A stretch of 5,323 nucleotides of DNA from an uncultured Clostridia bacterium (GTDB taxonomy: Bacteria > Bacillota_A > Clostridia > Christensenellales > CAG-138): assembly GCA_937877295.1 (NCBI GenBank), contig CALFIV010000140.1:1-5323 (forward strand), given 5' to 3'. The position numbers and the translations under genes were made by a program. Below the pieces are notes generated by a model. The model was given only the letters and a program-made list of their open reading frames with translations, was not told the origin of the DNA and searched no databases. This document shows, in pieces, positions 1 to 4,770 of the stretch (within the stretch, counting starts at the first letter, position 1; each line of letters begins with the position of its first letter).

Positions 1-1
1 G

Positions 2-70
2 TTGGGCTTTACACAGTTTTTGCGCGGGGCGGACGGCTTCGGCTATTGGGTGCGGGTGACTCCGGTGTAA
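2..70 (+). CDS. C-terminal end of an unidentified protein (5' truncated by window)
   Basis: One plus-strand frame is open from the first bases to a TAA at 68-70. It gives 22 residues ending in GFGYWVRVTPV. Codons such as GGC, CGC, GAC, TTC, GTG and CCG carry the GC-rich third positions seen in the confident genes here, and a tail of alternating hydrophobic and charged residues reads like a final beta-strand. Too little is present to name a family. It would converge on the sugar symporter gene, whose stop lies 215 bases away. Another plus frame stays open through this region but runs across the palindromic repeats and gives an arginine-rich, non-protein-like sequence, so it was set aside. The call rests only on codon use and the in-frame stop. 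Confidence 0.42.
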   Translation: MGFTQFLRGADGFGYWVRVTPV

Positions 71-105
71 GCCGCGCGTCCGCTGCCCAAAAGCCGTCGA
101 GAAAA

Positions 106-169
106 GGCAGTTCAGAAAGTCCTGAGATCCTTCACCGCAAGCGGTTCAGGATGACAAGCTCTTTCTGCC
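106..169. repeat. Palindromic repeat module (single-module hairpin, left copy)
   Basis: The left edge, GGCAGTTCAGAAAGTC (106-121), matches 15 of 16 bases of the terminal repeat at 4594-4609. Inside it the strand folds back in nested steps: TCCTGA (120-125) pairs with TCAGGA (146-151), and ACCGC (134-138) pairs with GCGGT (141-145) at the tip. At the right edge, CTTTCTGCC (161-169) pairs with GGCAG (106-110) plus AAAG (116-119), leaving TTCAG bulged. The core GAGATCCTTC...TTCAGGATGACA is the reverse complement of a TGTCATyCTGA...GAAGrATCTC module. I recall similar modules as common intergenic REP-like repeats in several bacterial phyla. It is non-coding and probably a dispersed, non-autonomous element. 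Confidence 0.7.
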
Positions 170-176
170 CCTATCC

Positions 177-212
177 TGTCATTCTGAGACGGCGAAGCCG
201 TCGAAGAATCTC
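177..212. repeat. Palindromic repeat module, opposite orientation
   Basis: This module opens with TGTCATTCTGAG (177-188), closes with GAAGAATCTC (203-212), and has a tight hairpin at its centre: GACGGC (188-193) pairs with GCCGTC (197-202) around a GAA loop. It is the same family as the module at 106-169 but reads in the opposite direction. GAGATCCTTC (126-133 plus flank) and GAAGAATCTC are near-perfect complements, so 126-212 as a whole can also fold into one large hairpin. The different loop-stem sequences at matching stem positions point to selection for pairing rather than for sequence. Confidence 0.68.
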
Positions 213-234
213 CGAGGATACGCAACTCGTCGAG

Positions 235-260
235 AAGAGGGAGCTTTATAGCCCCCTCTT
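235..260 (-). terminator. Stem-loop beyond the sugar symporter stop, possible weak terminator
   Basis: AAGAGGG (235-241) pairs with CCCTCTT (254-260), and after one mismatch GC (243-244) pairs with GC (251-252) around a TTTATA loop. The hairpin sits 24 bases past the symporter stop on the minus strand, where a terminator is expected. On that strand the bases following the stem are CTCGACGAG, so there is no U-tract. It may instead act as a 3'-end protecting hairpin, or termination may depend on Rho or on the palindromic repeats further on. Equally, it could belong to the end of the repeat cluster. Confidence 0.4.
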
Positions 261-284
261 GATGCTCCGTTGTTTGCGGACGGT

Positions 285-1763
285 TTATACTTCGGTGTTC
301 TGCTTGAGGCCTTTGACCTGCTCGGCGATTTCGAGGACCTTCTCGTCGGTCAGGATAAACTTCTTGCGAAACCAGAGGATCGCGACGATCAGCCCGACGA
401 TCGGGATGATCGTCATCGTCATGCGAAGCCCCATCTTCTGCGCGGTGGAAACACCTGCCGAGAAGTCGTAGATCTTCTCCGCATCAGTGAACTCCGTGCC
501 CTCCTGCAGATTGGCGAATGCGAGACAGATGGACGCCGCAAACGCCGCGATGCCGCTGGCGAGCTTGACGACGAACGTCTGCATCGAGAAGATGACGGAC
601 TCGTCGCTGGTGCCGTTTTTCAGAAGGCCGTAATCCACGGTGTTCGCAAGGAAGACGGTGGTTAAGATGTTCAGAAGTCCGCTTGCCGCAAAGATCAGAA
701 GTCCCGGAACGAACAGCACGAACACATTGCCCATGCCGATGATCGCGAGCAGCAGAAGCACCGCATAGCCTGCAATGCCCATGCCGAGGCAGATATAGAA
801 GATCCTTGTATTGCTGAGCTTGAGCGCGTTGCGCAGGACAGGATACAGCACCATCATCGAAAGAATCTGGACCGCACCGCCGAAGATGTTGAACAGCGTA
901 TAGTCGCCGTACCAGTTTGTTCCGCCGAAGTCATACTTGAAGAAGTAGATGACAAGGTTCGAGGTGATATAGATCGCGGTGTTAATGAGCACGATTGCAA
1001 TGACGACCGTCATCGCCTGATCGTTTTTCAGGAGCGCTCTGAACATTTCCTTTACGGAAACGGTCTTCATCTCCGTCGTGGACTTTTCCTTGACGAAGAC
1101 GCAGGTGAGGATCGTGAACACGATAAAGATCACCGCCACGATCAGTGCAAACCACTTGAAGCCGATCATTTCGATCTCCGTCGGGTTGCTGCCGCCGAAC
1201 ACGTTGCCCAAGAACTGAACCGCCATCATGGTGACGACGGTGATGATCGCGCTGCCGACGCCTGCGCAGGAACGCGCCAGCGTGGTAAGCCCTTCCCGCT
1301 CCTTGCCGCCCTCGGTGAACGCCGGGATCATCGACCAGTACGGGATGTCCATCATCGTGTAGGTCACGCCCCACAGGATATAGAAGATTGCCGCATACGC
1401 AATGACGCCGCTCGGCGTATTGATCGACGGCGGGCAGGCGAACATGAAATACAGAACGACCGCGTTCGTCAGCGTACCGATCAGAAGCCACGGACGGAAT
1501 TTGCCCCACTTCGTTCTGGTCTTCGCAACGATAACGCCCATCAGCGGGTCGTTGAATGCGTCAAAGATGCGCGCGACCAGCAGAATAACGCCCATCGCGA
1601 CCGTGATCGCCGTGCGTCCCGCCGTATCGAAGCGGCTTCCGAGCACGTCCTGAAAATAATAGAGAACAAAGCTTGCAGACAGCATATAGACCATGTCCTT
1701 GCCGACTGCGCCAAGACCGTAGGAAATCTTGCTCGACAGCGAAAGTTTCGGTTTGGTTTCCAT
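285..1763 (-). CDS. GPH-family (MelB-like) cation:sugar symporter, MFS fold
   Basis: The 492-residue product is a 12-helix inner-membrane carrier of the glycoside-pentoside-hexuronide family, expected to import a sugar or glycoside with Na+ or H+. Matches to what I recall of enteric MelB run end to end: GxxGKD near the start (D23, like MelB D19), ARIFDAFNDPLMG with D68 and D72 (MelB D55 and D59, cation site), KWGKFRPW after helix 2, TYTMMDIPYW with T136, D139 and W143 (MelB T121, D124 and W128), R164 (MelB R149) and QTFVVK with K400 (MelB K377). Both sugar- and cation-site residues are therefore kept, consistent with active symport. The ATG at 1763 was chosen because AAAAAGGGGG lies 6 bases before it; an in-frame ATG at 1799 lacks such a site. 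No glycosidase or regulator lies beside it, so the substrate cannot be assigned. Confidence 0.93.
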   Translation of the reverse strand: METKPKLSLSSKISYGLGAVGKDMVYMLSASFVLYYFQDVLGSRFDTAGRTAITVAMGVILLVARIFDAFNDPLMGVIVAKTRTKWGKFRPWLLIGTLTNAVVLYFMFACPPSINTPSGVIAYAAIFYILWGVTYTMMDIPYWSMIPAFTEGGKEREGLTTLARSCAGVGSAIITVVTMMAVQFLGNVFGGSNPTEIEMIGFKWFALIVAVIFIVFTILTCVFVKEKSTTEMKTVSVKEMFRALLKNDQAMTVVIAIVLINTAIYITSNLVIYFFKYDFGGTNWYGDYTLFNIFGGAVQILSMMVLYPVLRNALKLSNTRIFYICLGMGIAGYAVLLLLAIIGMGNVFVLFVPGLLIFAASGLLNILTTVFLANTVDYGLLKNGTSDESVIFSMQTFVVKLASGIAAFAASICLAFANLQEGTEFTDAEKIYDFSAGVSTAQKMGLRMTMTIIPIVGLIVAILWFRKKFILTDEKVLEIAEQVKGLKQNTEV

Positions 1764-1769
1764 GATATA

Positions 1770-1779
1770 CCCCCTTTTT
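1770..1779 (-). promoter_or_regulatory. Ribosome binding site deciding the symporter start
   Basis: On the minus strand AAAAAGGGGG is followed by the six-base spacer TATATC and then ATG. This places initiation at METKPK rather than at the upstream in-frame ATG (1799), whose own upstream bases are GC-rich and carry no comparable site. Confidence 0.8.
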
Positions 1780-1824
1780 GCTGATCCTTCCGCGCCCAAA
1801 CGCGCAAGCGGATCGCCTGATGTC

Positions 1825-1853
1825 AGTATAATACATTTCCATGGAAAAGCGAA
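1825..1853 (-). promoter_or_regulatory. Putative promoter of the sugar symporter gene
   Basis: The minus strand carries TATACT at 1830-1825 (overlapping TATTAT at 1833-1828) as a -10 box. A weak -35, TTCGCT, lies 17 bases upstream at 1853-1848. A start near 1818 would give a leader of about 55 bases. The poor -35 and the palindrome lying in the spacer suggest that a regulator, presumably sugar-responsive, controls this promoter. That is inference. Confidence 0.5.
1836..1847. promoter_or_regulatory. Perfect 12-bp palindrome in the symporter promoter, candidate operator
   Basis: TTTCCATGGAAA is a perfect inverted repeat lying between the proposed -35 and -10 boxes of the symporter gene, where a bound dimeric repressor would block RNA polymerase. 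It lacks the central CG of a classical CcpA cre site. The regulator is not encoded in this window. Confidence 0.42.
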
Positions 1854-1858
1854 GCTAT

Positions 1859-1870
1859 TTTTTCGAAAAA
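1859..1870. promoter_or_regulatory. Second palindrome upstream of the symporter promoter
   Basis: TTTTTCGAAAAA is a perfect 12-bp palindrome centred 23 bp (about two helical turns) upstream of the centre of TTTCCATGGAAA. It lies just upstream of the proposed -35, so it could be a second operator or a simple A/T-rich UP-like element. A/T runs are palindromic by chance more often than mixed sequence, so support is modest. Confidence 0.28.
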
Positions 1871-1884
1871 GTCCCGTTTTTCAG

Positions 1885-1917
1885 AAAAAAAGAATCCTCC
1901 GAATACCCGGAGGATTC
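1885..1917 (-). terminator. Rho-independent terminator of the HtrA protease gene
   Basis: On the minus strand a perfect 10-bp stem has arms at 1908-1917 and 1892-1901 (GAATCCTCCG and its complement). It closes a six-base loop and is followed at once by seven Ts (1891-1885). It begins 30 bases past the protease stop codon and separates that transcript from the symporter promoter downstream. Confidence 0.92.
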
Positions 1918-1946
1918 CGTCTGTCGAAAGGGGGTCTGCCCGTCGT

Positions 1947-3176
1947 TCAGTTTTCCGGCGCGTACTCTCCGAACGTGACCCGCACCTCGATGCGGCTGCC
2001 GTTGCGCTGGATCTCAAACGTTGCGGTATCGCCCGCGTTGTACTGGCTGATCGCATCGGTCAGATCGGTGTTGGACGAGATCGCGCGGTCGTCGATCGCA
2101 AGGATCAGATCGCCGGTCTTGAGTCCCGCTTGATCCGCGGCGCTGCCCGCCACGACGTCCGCAATCTGGACGCAGTTTGTGCCGCCGGAGAAGAAATAGC
2201 CGTAATCGCTGCGCAGCGTGACGTTTTGCGTATAAACGCCCAGATATGCGCGGCCGGTGACATAGCCGTAGTTCAGAAGGTCATTGATCTCCTTCATCAC
2301 GCTGTTGACCGGAATCGCAAAGCCCAGACCCTCCGCGCTCGTATCGGAGACCTTTGCGTTGACGATGCCGATGAGCCTTCCGGACGCATTGAACAGTCCG
2401 CCGCCCGAGTTGCCCGGGCTGATGGCCGCGTCGGTCTGGATCAGCTCCATCGAATTGCCTTCGACTTCGATCGTGCGGCGCACCGCGGAGATAATGCCGC
2501 TGGTCGCCGTACCGCGCAGCTCGCCCAGCGGATTGCCGATTGCAATCACGTCCTCGCCGACGGTCAGCATTTCGCTGTCGCCGAGCGTCGCGAAGGTGAG
2601 CCCGCTTGCGTCGATCTTGATGATCGCCAGATCGTTGCGCGAGTCGACGCCGATGATTGCGGCTTCGTAGCTTGTGTCGTCGTTCAGGGTGACGGTGATC
2701 TTCTTTGCGCCCTCCATGACGTGCGCGCAGGTGGCGATATAGCCGTCCTCGGTCAAAATGACGCCGCTGCCGCTGCCCTGCTGCTCATAGCTCTGCTGCC
2801 GTCCCCAATAGCTGTATACGCCTTCGAACACACAGTCGATGCCGACCACGCTCGGCGCGCACATCTCCACGACCTGCGAGCGCGTAAACTGTCCGTCGTA
2901 CGCAAAGCCGGTCGACGCCTGCGAAGCCTGCGCCAGTGAGATCTCCGGCGAAGCTTCCGCTTCGGCCGCGGGCGTTGCCGCGATCGCCGCAGTTTGCGCA
3001 GGCGCTTCAGCCGCCGCTGCATTGCGCGAATCATACGTGCGGTTGACGATCAGTACGCCTGCCAGAAGCCCGATGACCACGGCGATTGCCGTGCATGCAA
3101 AGAGCACCGCCATGCCGACCGAGTGCCGGCTCTTTTTAGGCTGCTCATATCCGTAAGAATATCCGTTGTATTCCAT
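1947..3176 (-). CDS. htrA: Membrane-anchored HtrA/DegP-type serine protease (S1C) with PDZ domain
   Basis: The 409-residue product should degrade misfolded or damaged proteins on the outer face of the membrane. Residues 1-18 are a short cytoplasmic Tyr-rich tail, about 21-44 form one transmembrane anchor, and about 52-90 are an Ala/Glu/Pro-rich linker. The trypsin-like domain runs from about 97 to 300. The catalytic triad is visible: H152 in ATCAHV, D182 in RNDLAIIKI and S257 in GNSGGG, with GSGSGVI and AIGNPLG also typical. A single PDZ domain follows (about 308-400; YLGV, AGLKTGDLILAIDD). Length and order match Firmicute HtrA/YyxA proteins. The ATG at 3176 has AAAAGGAGG five bases upstream. 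A longer reading from 3446 would run through the promoter and was rejected. It is divergent from the DUF368 gene and is followed by its own terminator, so it is probably monocistronic. Four extracytoplasmic cysteines (C106, C115, C150, C335) are unusual for the family. Confidence 0.95.
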   Translation of the reverse strand: MEYNGYSYGYEQPKKSRHSVGMAVLFACTAIAVVIGLLAGVLIVNRTYDSRNAAAAEAPAQTAAIAATPAAEAEASPEISLAQASQASTGFAYDGQFTRSQVVEMCAPSVVGIDCVFEGVYSYWGRQQSYEQQGSGSGVILTEDGYIATCAHVMEGAKKITVTLNDDTSYEAAIIGVDSRNDLAIIKIDASGLTFATLGDSEMLTVGEDVIAIGNPLGELRGTATSGIISAVRRTIEVEGNSMELIQTDAAISPGNSGGGLFNASGRLIGIVNAKVSDTSAEGLGFAIPVNSVMKEINDLLNYGYVTGRAYLGVYTQNVTLRSDYGYFFSGGTNCVQIADVVAGSAADQAGLKTGDLILAIDDRAISSNTDLTDAISQYNAGDTATFEIQRNGSRIEVRVTFGEYAPEN

Positions 3177-3181
3177 CTCTG

Positions 3182-3205
3182 CCTCCTTTTCGGATCTCAA
3201 TCCGA
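3182..3205 (-). promoter_or_regulatory. htrA ribosome binding site with abutting 5'-UTR hairpin
   Basis: AAAAGGAGG (3190-3182) lies five bases before the ATG and fixes the start. Directly upstream, TCGGAT (3205-3200) and ATCCGA (3195-3190) form a six-pair stem around a TGAG loop whose last base is the first A of the ribosome binding site. Such a hairpin could tune translation or protect the leader. It does not hide the GGAGG core. Confidence 0.6.
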
Positions 3206-3218
3206 TTTCATTGTGTGT

Positions 3219-3224
3219 ATTATA
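3219..3224 (-). promoter_or_regulatory. -10 box of the htrA promoter
   Basis: On the minus strand a perfect TATAAT lies 42 bases upstream of the htrA ATG, giving a start near 3212 and a leader of about 36 bases. No good -35 stands 16-18 bases upstream (ATATTT or CATATT there). TTGCCA is present but 22 bases away. A weak -35 would fit activator control. I see no CIRCE inverted repeat or CtsR direct repeat. Confidence 0.55.
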
Positions 3225-3301
3225 ACCCCCGATTATGAAATAAATATGGCAAAATTGGGGCATTTTGAAAAACGAATATGAAGAAACTTTGATGACCCGT
3301 T

Positions 3302-3318
3302 TGTTAAAAACTTGTAAG
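3302..3318. promoter_or_regulatory. Direct repeat resembling a Pho box between htrA and popT
   Basis: Read on the minus strand, CTTACA (3318-3313) and TTAACA (3307-3302) are hexamers with an 11-bp period. They match the PhoP/PhoB-type half-site TTHACA at 5/6 and 6/6 positions. The pair lies about 52-68 bases upstream of the proposed popT start, a usual activator position. Only one pair is present, whereas Pho sites usually have several, so this could be chance in an A/T-rich patch. Confidence 0.22.
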
Positions 3319-3334
3319 AATTCACCCGCCGCGG

Positions 3335-3363
3335 TTGACGAAACGCACGCCGCGCCGTACAAT
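3335..3363 (+). promoter_or_regulatory. Sigma-A-type promoter of the DUF368 gene, apparently leaderless
   Basis: TTGACG (3335-3340) and TACAAT (3358-3363) each match consensus at five of six positions and are exactly 17 bases apart, making this the strongest complete promoter in the window. Six bases past the -10 lies the A of ATG 3370, the start codon chosen for the DUF368 gene. Transcription would therefore begin at or beside the start codon. No Shine-Dalgarno sequence precedes this ATG, which agrees with a leaderless message. Confidence 0.62.
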
Positions 3364-3369
3364 ATGGGC

Positions 3370-4578
3370 ATGAATACGTCCAAGAAAATCCTGAATTTCT
3401 TCTTTGCCGTGCTCAAAGGCACGCTGGTCGGCCTTGCCATCGTCATTCCCGGCGTGTCCGGCGGCTCGATGCTTTTGACGGTCGGCGTCTATGAGGACGC
3501 CGTTTCCATCACGTCCAAGGACAAGGCCCGCAGACGGGCCGCGATCAAAAAGCTCATTCCCTATGCCGTCGGCATCGTGCTCGGCGTTGCGGCGCTGTCG
3601 TTTGTTGTGACGTGGATGCTTGCCACGTTCGAGTTCTTCACGATCCTGCTGTTCTCGGGACTGATTCTCGGCTCGCTGCCGGTGCTGTTCCGTAAGATCA
3701 AGGGCAAAAAGGTCAAGCCGGGCTACATCCTCGTCGCGATCGTCATGATCGCGCTGATGGTGCTGCTGCCGTATCTCAACGACACGACGACCGAGCGCTT
3801 CGTGCGGCTTTCCGGCGACGACGTATTGAGCGCGGGCGAACGCCTTGTGCTTTCCGAATCCGACGCGGGCGAGGAGCGCACGATCAAGAGCGGCGAGCTC
3901 GTCTATGAGCTGAAAGGCGCAAACGGTCTGTTCAGCAAGCCCGAGGACGGCTATCTGCTTCGCAGCAGCGCCGACAAGAGCACATATCTGAACATCGACG
4001 GCGACACGGTGTTCGATCTGACCGTCAACGAAAACGGCACGCTGACCCTGACCGGCAACAGCGGCCGCAGCAAAACGGTGGTCGCCTACCGCGCGGCCGA
4101 CGCGCTGAACAACGGGGTTTTGAGCGCGGCTTTGGCCCTGCTGCTCGGCTTTATCGCCGCGGGCACGATGATCGTGCCGGGCATTTCCGGTTCGATGGTG
4201 CTCCTTGTGCTCGGCTACTATTACAGCGTCATGACGCACCTAAAGAGCTTCATCGTCTGCGTGCTGACCTTGAACTTCGCCGCCATGGGCGGGCATCTGC
4301 TGGTGCTCGTGCCGTTCGGCATCGGCGTCATCTTGGGTCTTCTCATCGTATCAAAGGCGATCCGCTGGCTCTTGGACAAGCATCCGACCGCCACCTATTA
4401 CGGCATTCTCGCGCTGATGCTCGCCTCGCCGTACGCAATCTTCCTCAAGGCGAAATGCTTCGGTTCGGAGTTTGCGGCGTTTACCGCGAGCCTCACGCAA
4501 TGGTGGTTCATCCCCGTCGCAATCGTATGCCTCGCCGCCGGCTTCTTCGTGGCGTATTCGATGTCAAAGAAGGAATAA
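3370..4578 (+). CDS. popT: DUF368 family undecaprenyl-phosphate translocase (PopT-like) with large insert
   Basis: DUF368 (PopT) proteins flip the lipid carrier undecaprenyl phosphate back across the membrane for reuse in peptidoglycan and other envelope polymers. The 402-residue product shows the two signature re-entrant segments of the family: VIPGVSGGSM (residues 25-34) and IVPGISGSM (268-276), related as internal repeats. Hydrophobic helices lie near 62-82, 88-105, 117-135, 248-285, 292-330, 341-360 and 377-397. Family members are usually about 270-310 residues. The excess here is a hydrophilic stretch at about 137-247 whose preceding loop is Lys/Arg-rich (RKIKGKKVK), placing the insert outside the cell by the positive-inside rule. 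Start choice: ATG 3370 sits on the expected transcription start and gives the short N-terminus usual for the family. ATG 3364 overlaps the promoter discriminator, and TTG 3265 would add 35 atypical residues. It is divergent from htrA. Confidence 0.88.
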   Translation: MNTSKKILNFFFAVLKGTLVGLAIVIPGVSGGSMLLTVGVYEDAVSITSKDKARRRAAIKKLIPYAVGIVLGVAALSFVVTWMLATFEFFTILLFSGLILGSLPVLFRKIKGKKVKPGYILVAIVMIALMVLLPYLNDTTTERFVRLSGDDVLSAGERLVLSESDAGEERTIKSGELVYELKGANGLFSKPEDGYLLRSSADKSTYLNIDGDTVFDLTVNENGTLTLTGNSGRSKTVVAYRAADALNNGVLSAALALLLGFIAAGTMIVPGISGSMVLLVLGYYYSVMTHLKSFIVCVLTLNFAAMGGHLLVLVPFGIGVILGLLIVSKAIRWLLDKHPTATYYGILALMLASPYAIFLKAKCFGSEFAAFTASLTQWWFIPVAIVCLAAGFFVAYSMSKKE

Positions 4579-4593
4579 ATCAGGCTGCAAAGA

Positions 4594-4739
4594 GGCTGTT
4601 CAGAAAGTCAAACCACGTGTCATCCTGAGGAACAAAGTGACGAAGGATCTCAGAACGGAATAGGTTGTATTCCTGTTTGCGTTCGGAGATTCTTCACCTT
4701 CGGTTCAGAATGACAGGACTTTCCGAACAGCCCTTTTTT
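4594..4739. repeat. 139-bp palindromic MITE/REP-like element with terminal inverted repeats; terminator-like end
   Basis: GGCTGTTCAGAAAGTC (4594-4609) and GACTTTCCGAACAGCC (4717-4732) are inverted repeats matching at 15 of 16 positions. Nested inside, TGTCATCCTGAG (4618-4629) faces TTCAGAATGACA (4704-4715), then GAAGGATCTCAGAAC (4642-4656) faces GTTCGGAGATTCTTC (4681-4695), and GGAAT (4657-4661) pairs with ATTCC (4669-4673) near the centre. The whole unit can fold into one long hairpin. It starts 15 bases after the popT stop, and the right arm runs into TTTTTT (4734-4739), so in the plus direction it should also act as an intrinsic terminator for popT. No protein is encoded; a few short open frames cross it but have no protein-like character. 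Confidence 0.75.
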
Positions 4740-4757
4740 CCTTTTGGAACGATTTTG

Positions 4758-4768
4758 CATAGTATAAC
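4758..4768 (+). promoter_or_regulatory. Putative -10 region of the DUF11 gene
   Basis: CATAGTATAAC contains TATAAC (4763-4768), a sigma-A-like -10. It also contains CATAGTATA (4758-4766), which fits the CATAnnnTA -10 known for the sporulation mother-cell factor sigma-K. No convincing -35 of either class lies upstream; that position falls on CCTTTT, next to the T-tract of the palindromic element. Promoter class is therefore undecided. Confidence 0.42.
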
Positions 4769-4770
4769 AA

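Noticed and set aside
29..88. Possible stem pairing GCGGACG (29-35) with CGTCCGC (77-83) and GGCTT (35-39) with AAGCC (69-73)
   Set aside because: The arms are about 30-40 bases apart in a GC-rich stretch overlapping a coding end, with no T-tract after it; likely chance pairing, so not listed as a terminator.
106..212. CRISPR array from the repeated modules
   Set aside because: The copies are inverted and self-complementary, not regularly spaced direct repeats, and there are no spacers.
46..471. Plus-strand open frame of 141 codons across the left intergenic region
   Set aside because: It runs through the palindromic repeats and into the antisense of the symporter gene, is arginine/serine-rich with no family likeness, and has no ribosome binding site.
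1764..1799. Longer symporter N-terminus from the ATG at 1799
   Set aside because: The 12 extra residues overlap the ribosome binding site used by ATG 1763, have none of their own, and are absent from the MelB-type N-terminus.
2130..2939. Plus-strand open frame of 269 codons opposite htrA
   Set aside because: It is an antisense shadow of the GC-rich htrA coding sequence; the opposite strand encodes an unmistakable catalytic triad and PDZ domain.
3265..3369. Earlier starts for the DUF368 protein (TTG 3265, ATG 3292, ATG 3364)
   Set aside because: The first two lie upstream of or within the best promoter and add residues not typical of the family; ATG 3364 falls in the promoter discriminator, before the expected +1.
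3177..3369. Heat-shock operators (CIRCE, CtsR box) in the htrA promoter
   Set aside because: I looked for TTAGCACTC inverted repeats and GGTCAAA direct repeats on both strands and found none.
3177..3446. 90-residue N-terminal extension of HtrA
   Set aside because: It would cross the popT start region, the TATAAT box and the strong ribosome binding site before ATG 3176, and would bury the membrane anchor far inside the protein.
3322..4239. Minus-strand open frame of 305 codons opposite popT
   Set aside because: It is a His/Arg/Gln-rich antisense shadow without hydrophobic core pattern, overlapping a clear membrane protein.
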